NCBI GenBank assembly: GCA_046348225.1
Contig: JAXMEQ010000006.1
Coordinates: forward strand, 1 to 64,000
Reading direction: 5' to 3'
DNA: 64,000 nucleotides
DNA from: JAXMEQ01 sp046348225
Lineage (GTDB): Bacteria > Pseudomonadota > Gammaproteobacteria > Burkholderiales > Burkholderiaceae_C
The position numbers and the translations under genes are program-made. The notes below the pieces were generated by a model. It searched no databases and had not been told where the DNA came from. It saw nothing but the letters and a program-made list of their open reading frames with translations. This document shows, in pieces, positions 8,488 to 18,545 of the stretch (position 1 is its first letter; every line of letters begins with the position of its first letter).

Positions 8488-8519
8488 GTACCCCCCTGTC
8501 AACTTTGACAGGGGGGTAC
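8488..8519. promoter_or_regulatory. 14-bp perfect inverted repeat containing a lux-box-like core
   Basis: Arms 8488–8501 and 8506–8519 are perfect inverted repeats with a 4-base centre. The central 20 bases (8494–8513) read CCCTGTCAACTTTGACAGGG, a CTG-N10-CAG lux-box layout. The centre lies about 75 bases upstream of the synthase ATG, a position suited to an activator site. There is no T-run after the hairpin on either strand, so a secA terminator is less likely, though a dual role is possible. Confidence 0.6.
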
Positions 8520-8562
8520 TGTATCCAGATGGTCTGCCGTGATAGCAGATGTAAGCGATGAA

Positions 8563-8578
8563 GCCTAATTCATTAGGC
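8563..8578. promoter_or_regulatory. 16-bp dyad between secA and the synthase gene
   Basis: The sequence is GCCTAAT-TC-ATTAGGC, two perfect 7-bp arms with a 2-base spacer, 10 bases past the secA stop codon. The short spacer makes a poor RNA hairpin but a good dimeric-protein operator. No binding protein can be named. Confidence 0.4.
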
Positions 8579-8587
8579 CGTCCGCGC

Positions 8588-11347
<2,760 letters not shown>

Positions 11348-11421
11348 GAAAGCAGGACCGCCCTGCCGGCCCACCGGGGCCAGCAGGGCAGCGCAATCCT
11401 TTGTCTGTCAGGAAGAAATGG

Positions 11422-11462
11422 GGCTGGCGCTTTGCAATGCAATAGCATCGCCGGCGCCAGCC
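11422..11462. terminator. Hairpin between the M23 peptidase gene and secA
   Basis: Arms GGCTGGCGC (11422–11430) and GCGCCAGCC (11454–11462) are a perfect 9-bp inverted repeat around a 23-base loop that contains TGCAAT twice. It lies 12 bases past the M23 stop on the minus strand and 75 bases before the secA start. On the minus strand it is followed by CCCCATTTCTTCC. It may be a weak terminator or a leader structure for secA; the role is uncertain. Confidence 0.35.
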
Positions 11463-11474
11463 AAGCCTGCGATT

Positions 11475-12458
11475 TTACCTTCGACCGGCGGCGCCCGGCG
11501 CCGGCGATGCAGGTGCGTTCACCCCGGCCTGCGCAACCTGGGCTCCCGGCAGCCGCTGGCCTGCCTGCAGGAACTTCTGCGGGTCTTGCGGAACGCCCTG
11601 TACCAGCACCTCAAAATGCAGATGAGGGCCGGTTGAGCGGCCGGTGGTGCCCACCTCGGCAATCATCTGGCCGCGCTTGATCAGGTCGCCTTTTTTCACG
11701 AAAACGCGGGAGGCATGGGCGTACCGGGTGATCAGGTCGTTGCCATGGTCCACCTCGATCAGATTGCCGTATTCCTGGTGGTATTCCTGTGTCACGACCA
11801 CGCCGCCCGCCGCCGCATGGATGGGCGTTCCGGGTGCCGACGGGAAATCCAGCCCGGTGTGCAGGGCCGAACGCCCGGTGAACGGGTCGATACGCCAGCC
11901 GAATGTGGAGCCCAGGTTCGCCGATGTCACGGGAAGCTGTGTCGGCACCATCATCTTGCGGATCTTCTGGTCAAACAGGCGCGACTCCATCACGGTCAGC
12001 AGGTCCGCGCGCGAATCCGATATCTTCTCAAGGTCTGCCAGCGTGGCCTGCAGTTCCTCCATGGTCAGGGGCCGCCCGGATACCAGTGCGCCGCCACGGC
12101 CAGGCGTGGCCTTGATCTCGTTCGGGTTGACGCCGGCCAGACCCGACACACGCTCGCCCAGCGCCTCGAGCTGGACCAGCTTGGCCTGCATCTCGCCGAG
12201 CTTGCGGGCCATGGCGTCGAGGTTTTCGCGCATAAAGCGGTCACGCTGCTCAAACTCACCGCGCACCATGAGTTGCACCAGCGAACCGATGACCGGCCAA
12301 CCTTCCCGGGCGCCCTTGAGAAAAACCCAGTGGTACAGGCCCGCGGCCATCACCATGAGCATCAGCGACAGCGCCACCAGACTCAGCATGAGTCGGGTAC
12401 CGCTCAGGTGGATGGCCCGGCTCCTCGCCAGCCACGCATCCGTGATAATGAAATGCAC
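11475..12458 (-). CDS. M23 family murein endopeptidase with membrane anchor
   Basis: The 327-residue product has one N-terminal membrane segment (about residues 24–42), a coiled-coil region (about 70–170), and a C-terminal LytM/M23 domain with HTGLDFP and HLHFEV metal ligands, so it should cut peptidoglycan cross-links in the periplasm or act as an amidase activator. The start is a GTG at 12458, supported by an AGGGGA ribosome site; the open frame upstream belongs to the opposite-strand gene. It is divergent from the DciA-like gene with only 21 bases between starts. Confidence 0.87.
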   Translation of the reverse strand: MHFIITDAWLARSRAIHLSGTRLMLSLVALSLMLMVMAAGLYHWVFLKGAREGWPVIGSLVQLMVRGEFEQRDRFMRENLDAMARKLGEMQAKLVQLEALGERVSGLAGVNPNEIKATPGRGGALVSGRPLTMEELQATLADLEKISDSRADLLTVMESRLFDQKIRKMMVPTQLPVTSANLGSTFGWRIDPFTGRSALHTGLDFPSAPGTPIHAAAGGVVVTQEYHQEYGNLIEVDHGNDLITRYAHASRVFVKKGDLIKRGQMIAEVGTTGRSTGPHLHFEVLVQGVPQDPQKFLQAGQRLPGAQVAQAGVNAPASPAPGAAGRR

Positions 12459-12479
12459 CAGTTTCCCCTCAACGCCTGC

Positions 12480-12794
12480 ATGTCCACCAACCGCCGCCTT
12501 CACCCGGTCAGCCTGCAGCAGGCTGCCCAGGAATCGCCCACGCTGGCAAGACTGGCCGAGCTGGCGCGCGATTCCGGCGAAAGGCTCAAGGCGGTTGAAT
12601 TGCTGATTCCCGCTGCGCTGCGTTCGTCGGTACAACCCGGTCCCGTGGATGGCACGGACTGGTGCTTGCTGGTGAACAACAACGCCGCAGCTGCGAAGAT
12701 GAGGCAGGTGCTACCTGCACTCCAGGCTCATCTGCGCAGCCGGGGGTGGGAGGTTAACTCAATTCGGCTCAAGGTACAAATAGTACAAAAGTGA
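12480..12794 (+). CDS. DUF721 / DciA-like protein
   Basis: The 104-residue product resembles the DUF721 family. DciA, a member of that family, loads or recruits the replicative helicase DnaB in bacteria lacking DnaC. The start at ATG 12480 gives the usual short length; the open frame upstream is the shadow of the M23 gene. The conserved C-terminal portion (WCLLVNNNAAAAKMRQVLPALQAHL…V) fits the family, but the protein is short and the assignment is by pattern and context. Confidence 0.72.
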   Translation: MSTNRRLHPVSLQQAAQESPTLARLAELARDSGERLKAVELLIPAALRSSVQPGPVDGTDWCLLVNNNAAAAKMRQVLPALQAHLRSRGWEVNSIRLKVQIVQK

Positions 12795-12805
12795 GCGATT
12801 GAATC

Positions 12806-12881
12806 TGGTGCCGATTATCGGATTCGAACTGATGACCTACCGCTTACAAGGCGGTTGCTCTACCAACTGAGCTAAATCGGC
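12806..12881 (-). tRNA. tRNA-Thr (anticodon TGT)
   Basis: Read on the minus strand it starts GCCGATTTAGCTCAG and ends with an encoded CCA (12806–12808). The acceptor stem GCCGATT pairs with AATCGGC; the anticodon stem ACCGC/GCGGT encloses the loop CTTGTAA with anticodon TGT; the T-arm carries GTTCGAATC. The gene is 76 nt including CCA. A TAAAAT box at 12891–12896 on the same strand is a possible -10 element. Confidence 0.96.
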
Positions 12882-12910
12882 GAACTGCGGATTTTACTGG
12901 CACGAGCGCG

Positions 12911-13438
12911 CTACTTGACGCGCTTGAGGGCCGGCCGGGGACCGGCCGGTGGTCTGGGTGGCTCTGGCGCATCGCTGCCATCGGCACCCTGCCCTTCGGG
13001 GGGCACGAGTTGCACCACGCGCGGGTCGCTGTCGGCCGCAAGGCCGGTGCTGGGAACGGCGGGGACACTGCTCAGCGGCGACTGCCGGGCACTGTCGCCC
13101 GTCCCCGAGGTCACCACCGGCATCGGGAAAGCCATCCCCTGGCCATTCTCGCGAGCGTAGATGGCGATGACCCGGCTGACGGGCACCATGATCTCGCGCG
13201 CAGACCCGGCGAAACGGGCCTTGAACTCGATGAATTCGTTGCCCAGCTTGAGCGAGCTGGTCGCATCAAAACTGATGTTCAGGACAATCTCGCCGTTCTT
13301 CACATACTCGCGCGGCACCTGCACCGTCTCGTCCACCAGCACTGCGACATACGGCGTGAAGCCGTTGTCGGTGCACCAGTCGTACAAGGCGCGGATCAGG
13401 TACGGGCGCGTGGAGGTTGACTCCAGGGCGTTCATCAT
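12911..13438 (-). CDS. sspB: ClpXP protease specificity-enhancing factor SspB
   Basis: SspB binds ssrA-tagged peptides and delivers them to ClpXP. The N-terminal segment RPYLIRALYDWCTDNGFTPYVAV and the following SAREIMVPVSRVIAIYARENG are typical of the substrate-binding domain (about residues 10–110). The C-terminal ~65 residues are Pro/Ala-rich and disordered, ending in a basic tail, as expected for the flexible linker that contacts ClpX. The 175-residue product lies downstream of sspA on the same strand, as in E. coli. Confidence 0.93.
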   Translation of the reverse strand: MMNALESTSTRPYLIRALYDWCTDNGFTPYVAVLVDETVQVPREYVKNGEIVLNISFDATSSLKLGNEFIEFKARFAGSAREIMVPVSRVIAIYARENGQGMAFPMPVVTSGTGDSARQSPLSSVPAVPSTGLAADSDPRVVQLVPPEGQGADGSDAPEPPRPPAGPRPALKRVK

Positions 13439-13459
13439 CAGCTCGACCAGGCAACCGGA

Positions 13460-14071
13460 TTATTTGCGCATGACCTTTTCGGACGGTGTCAGCGCCTCGA
13501 TGTAGGCCGGCCGCGAGAAGATGCGCTCGGCGTACTTGAGCAGCGGTGCGGCGTTCTTGCTGAGGTCGATGCCGTAATAGTCAAGGCGCCACAGCAGCGG
13601 TGCGATGGCCACATCCAGCATGGAGAAGTTCTCGCCCAGCATGTATTTGTTCTTGAGGAACACCGGCGCCAGCTGGGTCAGGCGGTCGCGGATGTGGGAA
13701 CGGGCCTTCTCCAGCGCCTTTTCGTTGCCCTTGGTTGCGCGGTTTTCCAGCGCGCTCACGTGAACAAACAGCTCCTTCTCGAAGTTGAGCAGGAACAGCC
13801 GCACGCGGGCCCGGTCCACCGGGTCGCCCGGCATGAGCTGCGGGTGCGGGAAGCGCTCGTCGATGTACTCGTTGATGATGTTCGACTCGTACAGGATGAG
13901 GTCACGTTCGACCAGGATGGGGACCTGGCCGTAGGGGTTCATCACGTTGATGTCTTCCGGCTTGTTGTAGAGATCAACGTCGCGGATTTCAAAGTCCATG
14001 CCCTTTTCGAACAGCACGAACCGGCAACGGTGGGAGAAAGGACAGGTGGTTCCCGAATACAGCACCATCAT
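13460..14071 (-). CDS. sspA: Stringent starvation protein A (GST-fold)
   Basis: SspA is a glutathione-S-transferase-fold protein that binds RNA polymerase in E. coli. The 203-residue product has the thioredoxin-like N-terminal half (YSGTTCPFSHRCRFVLFEKG, NPYGQVPILVERD, LYESNIINEYIDERFP) and a helical C-terminal half. The PFSHR segment replaces a catalytic GST motif, and the protein is probably not a transferase. It is followed by sspB with a 21-base gap, so the two form an operon. Confidence 0.93.
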   Translation of the reverse strand: MMVLYSGTTCPFSHRCRFVLFEKGMDFEIRDVDLYNKPEDINVMNPYGQVPILVERDLILYESNIINEYIDERFPHPQLMPGDPVDRARVRLFLLNFEKELFVHVSALENRATKGNEKALEKARSHIRDRLTQLAPVFLKNKYMLGENFSMLDVAIAPLLWRLDYYGIDLSKNAAPLLKYAERIFSRPAYIEALTPSEKVMRK

Positions 14072-14133
14072 GGTGGAGGCTCCTAAAAATCAAAAAGAGT
14101 GGGGAGCCCTCAGGCAGCCCACTCATGCAATGA

Positions 14134-14156
14134 CGCGACCGGCCGGGCCGGTCGCG
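14134..14156. terminator. GC-rich hairpin between petC and sspA
   Basis: Arms CGCGACCGGCC (14134–14144) and GGCCGGTCGCG (14146–14156) are perfect 11-bp inverted repeats with one central base. The hairpin lies 8 bases past the petC stop on the minus strand and is the likely terminator of the cytochrome bc1 operon. The T-run is poor on that strand. Confidence 0.55.
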
Positions 14157-14164
14157 CTTTCGCC

Positions 14165-14926
14165 TTACTTAATGTCTTTCCAGAACGCGGCGTTGAGGCG
14201 CCACGCAATCACGGTGAACAGGCCCAGGAACATCAGGACCCAGACACCCACGCGCACGCGGGTGTTCTGCGCAGGCTCGGCCATCCATTGCATGTAGCTC
14301 ACGAGGTCGCCCACGGCCTGGTCGTATTGCAGCGGTGTCATCGTACCGGGCTTGACTTGCTCCCAGCCCTTGAACACCTTGACCTCATGGCCATGTTCCT
14401 TTTTCTCTTCAAACACCGGACGGCGCTCACCCTGCAGTTCCCACAGCACGTTGGGCATGCCGACGTTGGGGAACGCCAGGTTGTTCCAGCCCGTGGCTTT
14501 GGTGTCGTCGCGGTAATAGGTGCGCAGGTAGGTGTAGAGGTAGTCTGCACCCGTTCCGCCATGGCCGGAACGCGACCGCGCCACCAGCGTCAGGTCGGGC
14601 GGGTTGGCGCCGAACCACTCCTTGGCCTGGTTCGGGTCAATGGCGGCCTTCATGGTTTCGCCGACCTTGGCAGAGCCAAACAGCAGGTTGTCCTTGATCT
14701 GTTGTTCCGTCAGGCCGATGTCGGTCAGGCGGTTGTAACGCATGAACGCTGCCGAGTGGCAATTCAGGCAATAGTTGACAAACAGCTTGGCGCCGTTTTG
14801 CAGCGCCGCGAGGTCATTGGTCTTGTTCGGTGCCTTGTCCCAGGCAATGGTGTCGCCACCGGCGGCATGCACCGCCCCCGCCGAGAGACCCAGCGCGGCA
14901 ATCAACGTGAGAATGAGTTTTTTCAT
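14165..14926 (-). CDS. petC: Cytochrome c1 of the bc1 complex
   Basis: Cytochrome c1 accepts electrons from the Rieske protein and passes them to cytochrome c. The 253-residue product has a Sec signal peptide (MKKLILTLIAALGLSAGAVHA), the heme-binding CLNCH near residue 50, a candidate distal methionine in the C-terminal half, and a C-terminal membrane anchor (WVLMFLGLFTVIAW). The start at 14926 is favoured by an upstream GGGAGA site; an in-frame ATG at 14956 lies inside petB. It is the last gene of petABC. Confidence 0.95.
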   Translation of the reverse strand: MKKLILTLIAALGLSAGAVHAAGGDTIAWDKAPNKTNDLAALQNGAKLFVNYCLNCHSAAFMRYNRLTDIGLTEQQIKDNLLFGSAKVGETMKAAIDPNQAKEWFGANPPDLTLVARSRSGHGGTGADYLYTYLRTYYRDDTKATGWNNLAFPNVGMPNVLWELQGERRPVFEEKKEHGHEVKVFKGWEQVKPGTMTPLQYDQAVGDLVSYMQWMAEPAQNTRVRVGVWVLMFLGLFTVIAWRLNAAFWKDIK

Positions 14927-14942
14927 TGTTGTGGTCTCCCGT

Positions 14943-16352
14943 TCAGTGCGCTGCAAAGGTCACACGGTCCGGAACCGGTTTGGGCTCGCCCAGCCGGCTC
15001 CACCAGGGCATCAGCAGGAAGAAGCCGAAGTAGAAAAGCGTGCCCACCTGGGAAACGCGCTCGCCAATGGGCGACGGGGGCTGCACGCCCAGGTACCCGA
15101 GGACGAGGAAGTTGATGACGAAAACGCCGTACAGGTACTTGTGCCAGTCCGGGCGATACCGGATCGACTTGACCGGGCTGAAGTCAAGCCAGGGCAGGAA
15201 GAACAGGATGATCACGGCACCGCCCATCACCACCACGCCCCAGAACTTGGCGTCGATGGCGAGCATCAGGGCACAGGCCACCACGGCCGCGCCGATGATG
15301 GCGCCCTTGAACAGCGTGGGCAGCTTGAAGCGCATGACCGACAGCGCAGCACCCGCCACCACGCACAGCACCAGCACGTACATCATCTCGCTCGTGATGG
15401 CGCGCAGCATCGAGTAGTAAGGCGTGAAGTACCAGACCGGCGCGATGTGCAGCGGTGTCTTCAGCGGGTCGGCCGGAATGAAGTTGTTGAACTCCAGGAA
15501 GTAGCCGCCGAACTCGGGCGCGAAGAAGATGATGGCCGTGAACGCCATCAGGAACACGCTCACACCCAGGATGTCGTGCACCGTGTAGTACGGATGGAAG
15601 GGGATGCCGTCAAGCGGGTGACCCTGGGCGTCCTTCGGGGCGTTCGGGCCCTTGATTTCCACGCCGTCCGGGTTGTTGGAACCCACTTCATGGAGGGCAA
15701 TGATGTGCGCGGCCACCAGACCCAGCAGCACCAGCGGCACCGCGATCACGTGGAAGCTGAAGAAGCGGTTCAGCGTGGCGTCAGACACCACGTAGTCGCC
15801 ACGGATCAGCAGCGCCAGGTCGGGGCCGACAAACGGGATTGCAGAGAACAGGTTCACGATCACCTGGGCGCCCCAGTAGGACATCTGGCCCCAGGGCAGC
15901 AGGTAACCCATGAAGGCCTCGGCCATCAGGCACAGGAAGATCGCGCAGCCGAAGATCCAGACCAGCTCGCGCGGCTTGCGGTAGCTGCCGTAAAGCAGCC
16001 CGCGGAACATGTGCAGGTACACGACCACGAAGAAGGCCGAGGCGCCGGTGGAATGCATGTAGCGGATCAGCCAGCCCCAGGGCACATCGCGCATGATGTA
16101 TTCGACCGAGGCGAACGCCACGGCTGCATCCGGCTTGTAGTGCATGACCAGGAAAATGCCGGTCACGATCTGGATCACCAGCACCAGCAGCGCCAGCGAA
16201 CCGAAGAAGTACCAGAAATTGAAGTTCTTGGGCGCGTAGTACTCGGACAGGTGCTCCTTGTACAGCTTGCTCGCGGGGAAGCGGTTGTCAACCCAGTTGA
16301 GCAGCTTTTCGCCGGCACTGGCGTTGGGGGAAATTTCCTTGAATTCAGCCAT
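14943..16352 (-). CDS. petB: Cytochrome b of the bc1 complex
   Basis: The 469-residue integral membrane protein carries the two b hemes and the quinol sites of complex III. Visible landmarks are the heme-ligand helices (VMHYKPDAAVAF…YMHSTGASAFFVVVYLHMFRG and FHVIAVPLVLLGLVAAHIIALHEVG) and the Qo-site region (PADPLKTPLHIAPVWYFTPYY). It is longer than mitochondrial cytochrome b, as usual in betaproteobacteria. It lies 11 bases after petA; petC begins 17 bases past its stop. Confidence 0.96.
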   Translation of the reverse strand: MAEFKEISPNASAGEKLLNWVDNRFPASKLYKEHLSEYYAPKNFNFWYFFGSLALLVLVIQIVTGIFLVMHYKPDAAVAFASVEYIMRDVPWGWLIRYMHSTGASAFFVVVYLHMFRGLLYGSYRKPRELVWIFGCAIFLCLMAEAFMGYLLPWGQMSYWGAQVIVNLFSAIPFVGPDLALLIRGDYVVSDATLNRFFSFHVIAVPLVLLGLVAAHIIALHEVGSNNPDGVEIKGPNAPKDAQGHPLDGIPFHPYYTVHDILGVSVFLMAFTAIIFFAPEFGGYFLEFNNFIPADPLKTPLHIAPVWYFTPYYSMLRAITSEMMYVLVLCVVAGAALSVMRFKLPTLFKGAIIGAAVVACALMLAIDAKFWGVVVMGGAVIILFFLPWLDFSPVKSIRYRPDWHKYLYGVFVINFLVLGYLGVQPPSPIGERVSQVGTLFYFGFFLLMPWWSRLGEPKPVPDRVTFAAH

Positions 16353-16363
16353 TTGTGTACACC

Positions 16364-16960
16364 TCAGGCCTTCTTGTCTTCACCGATCAGGAGCTTGGTC
16401 TCCGACAGGTACATGTGGGGCGGGACTTCAAGGTTGTCCGGCGCAGGTTTGTTCTTGAACACGCGGCCCGCCATGTCGAAGGTGGAGCCGTGGCAGGCAC
16501 AGAGGAAGCCACCCTGCCAGTCGTCGGGCAGCGAGGGCTGGGCACCGGGCTGGAACTTGTCGCCGGGCGAACAACCCAGGTGGGTGCAAATGCCAACCGC
16601 CACAAACACGTCGGGCTTGATGGAACGGTTTTCGTTCTTGGCGTAAGCCGGCGTCGGGTACGCGTTGCGATCAGATTTCGGATCCGCCACCTGGGCATCG
16701 GTCTTGCGCAGCGAGGCCACCTGCTCGGGGGTGCGGCGCATGATCCACACCGGCTTGCCGCGCCACTCCACCGTGAGCTTTTCGCCCGGCTTGATGGCCG
16801 AGATGTCCACTTCAACGGCGGCACCGGCCGCCTTGGCCCGCTCGGAGGGCTGGAAAGTACTCACGAAGGGAACGGCGGTTGCCACGCCGCCCACAGCACC
16901 GACGCATGTTGACGTGATCAGCCACGTCCGTTTGCTGGTGTCGACTGGGGTGTCACTCAT
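16364..16960 (-). CDS. petA: Rieske iron-sulfur protein of the bc1 complex
   Basis: The 198-residue product has an N-terminal membrane helix (about residues 12–32) and a C-terminal [2Fe-2S] domain with CTHLGC and CACHGS cluster-binding boxes. The N-terminus (TSKRTWLI) lacks a clear twin-arginine pair, which is notable because Rieske proteins usually use the Tat route; tatABC is encoded about 5 kb away. The ribosome site GAGGA precedes the start. It is the first gene of petABC and has a good promoter at 17003–17032. Confidence 0.95.
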   Translation of the reverse strand: MSDTPVDTSKRTWLITSTCVGAVGGVATAVPFVSTFQPSERAKAAGAAVEVDISAIKPGEKLTVEWRGKPVWIMRRTPEQVASLRKTDAQVADPKSDRNAYPTPAYAKNENRSIKPDVFVAVGICTHLGCSPGDKFQPGAQPSLPDDWQGGFLCACHGSTFDMAGRVFKNKPAPDNLEVPPHMYLSETKLLIGEDKKA

Positions 16961-17002
16961 GGGGAATCCTCAATGAACATCGCGTATTAGGGTCAACCCG
17001 CG

Positions 17003-17032
17003 ATTGTAGCTGAGCGCAACAGCTGAATTCAA
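17003..17032 (-). promoter_or_regulatory. Promoter of petABC (sigma-70 type)
   Basis: On the minus strand the -35 box TTGAAT (17027–17032) and the -10 box TACAAT (17003–17008) are separated by 18 bases. The expected start of transcription near 16996 gives a leader of about 36 bases before petA. It lies back to back with the mscL promoter. Confidence 0.6.
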
Positions 17033-17047
17033 CGCTCGGACAAGTGC

Positions 17048-17075
17048 TTGACAGCCCGGGCCCGCCGACGATACT
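17048..17075 (+). promoter_or_regulatory. Promoter of mscL (sigma-70 type)
   Basis: The -35 box TTGACA (17048–17053) is a perfect consensus. With a 16-base spacer the -10 box is GATACT (17070–17075). The mscL ATG follows at 17105 with AAGGAGA seven bases upstream of it. Confidence 0.6.
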
Positions 17076-17104
17076 GCGGGTCCACCAATCAAGGAGAAGA
17101 GCGC

Positions 17105-17533
17105 ATGGGAATGATGCAGGAGTTCAAGGAGTTCGCGGTCAAGGGCAATGTGATCGACCTTGCCGTCGGCGTGATCATCGGCGGCGCGTTCGGCAAGATC
17201 GTGGATTCGGTCGTGGGCGACCTGATCATGCCGGTCGTGGGGGCATTGTTCGGCAAGCTGGACTTCTCCAGCCTGTTCGTGGTGCTGGGCAATGTGCCAC
17301 CCGGCACGGCCATGACGCTGGACGCCCTCAAGAAGGCCGGGGTGCCGGTTTTCGCCTACGGCAACTTCATCACGGTGGCGGTCAATTTCGCCATCCTGGC
17401 GTTCATCATTTTCCTGATGGTCAAGCAGATCAACCGCCTCAAGCGCGAAGCCCCTGCACCGGCACCGGCGCCCGCCGCACCACCGGAAGACGTGCTGCTG
17501 CTGCGCGAGATCCGCGACAGCCTCAGGAAGTAG
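17105..17533 (+). CDS. mscL: Large-conductance mechanosensitive channel MscL
   Basis: MscL opens under membrane tension to release solutes on osmotic downshift. The 142-residue product has the N-terminal amphipathic helix and first pore helix (FKEFAVKGNVIDLAVGVIIGGAFGKIV), the periplasmic loop, and the second helix (FITVAVNFAILAFIIFLMVKQIN). The C-terminal helix follows an Ala-Pro-rich linker. The start at 17105 is set by a strong ribosome site. Its 3' end overlaps pdxA, which is convergent, by 11 bases. Confidence 0.95.
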   Translation: MGMMQEFKEFAVKGNVIDLAVGVIIGGAFGKIVDSVVGDLIMPVVGALFGKLDFSSLFVVLGNVPPGTAMTLDALKKAGVPVFAYGNFITVAVNFAILAFIIFLMVKQINRLKREAPAPAPAPAAPPEDVLLLREIRDSLRK

Positions 17534-18545
17534 CCGCGACCAGGCGCCTGGCGGTGCGCACCGCCGCCACCAGGCTTGACGCATCGGCCTGACCAGAGCC
17601 GGCGATGTCGAACGCCGTGCCGTGGTCGGGGCTGGTGCGCACCAGCGGCAGCCCCAGCGTGACGTTGACGCCCTGCTCCACCCCGAGGTATTTCACCGGG
17701 ATCAGCCCCTGGTCGTGGTACATCGCCACGACAACATCAAACTCGCCCCTGCGTGCCCGCATGAACACGGTGTCTGGCGCGAAGGGGCCACTCACATCCA
17801 GTCCTTCGGCCCGTGCGGCGGCCATGGCAGGCATGATGGTGTCCAGCTCCTCCCGGCCAAACAGTCCACCCTCGCCGGCATGGGGGTTGAGCCCCGCCAC
17901 GGCGATGCGGGGCCTGCGCCCGAGCATGCGGCCCACCGACTCACCCGTGATGCGCAGGGTCTGCAGCACTGCCGGCTGCGTGACAGCCTCGATCGCCTCG
18001 CGCAACGAGACATGGATGCTCACCAGGACGGTGCGTAACTCCTCATTGGCCAGCATCATGCGCACCGGCAAGTCGGCCAGCGGCCGGGCCAGAAAGGCGG
18101 CGGCCTCGGCCTGCAACAGTTCGGTGTGCCCGGGGTAGGGCACGCCGGCCGCAGCCAGCGCCTCCTTGTGCAGCGGCGCCGTGACCAGCGCAGCCACCTC
18201 GCCGCGCAACGCGGCCCGGGCGGCCCAGGTCACGCAGTCGGCGGCCAGCCGCCCCGCCGCCGCGCTGACCTGGCCCCAGGGCACCGGGTCGCCCGGCGCC
18301 CCCACCTGCAGCAGCGGGATGCAACGCGGCGCCACCGCGGGCAGCTGCGCCGGCGATTCGATCAGCGCCACCGGCACCGCCACCTGCCCCGGCCCGGTGA
18401 CCGCCTGCACCGCGCGCCGCACGGTGGCCAAGTCACCGGCCACCAGGCAGCCACCCAGCACCTGTGGCGCGTCCCGAAACGCCTTGGCAATGATTTCCGG
18501 CCCGATGCCGGCCGGGTCGCCGAGCGTGATGGCGATGGGTTTCAT
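17523..18545 (-). CDS. pdxA: 4-hydroxythreonine-4-phosphate dehydrogenase
   Basis: PdxA oxidises 4-phosphohydroxy-L-threonine in the DXP-dependent route to pyridoxal phosphate. The 340-residue product begins MKPIAITLGDPAGIGPEI, the family signature, and has metal-site histidines in PYPGHTELL, GLNPHAGEGG and AMYHDQGLIPVK. The start at 18545 overlaps the NIF3-like gene by 4 bases; the longer open frame upstream is inside that gene. It is cytoplasmic and of normal length. Confidence 0.94.
   Translation of the reverse strand: MKPIAITLGDPAGIGPEIIAKAFRDAPQVLGGCLVAGDLATVRRAVQAVTGPGQVAVPVALIESPAQLPAVAPRCIPLLQVGAPGDPVPWGQVSAAAGRLAADCVTWAARAALRGEVAALVTAPLHKEALAAAGVPYPGHTELLQAEAAAFLARPLADLPVRMMLANEELRTVLVSIHVSLREAIEAVTQPAVLQTLRITGESVGRMLGRRPRIAVAGLNPHAGEGGLFGREELDTIMPAMAAARAEGLDVSGPFAPDTVFMRARRGEFDVVVAMYHDQGLIPVKYLGVEQGVNVTLGLPLVRTSPDHGTAFDIAGSGQADASSLVAAVRTARRLVAATS

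Noticed and set aside
8488..8519. Palindrome as a simple rho-independent terminator of secA
   Set aside because: No T-run follows on the minus strand, and its core recurs at the luxR-type gene, so an operator role is favoured, though not proven.
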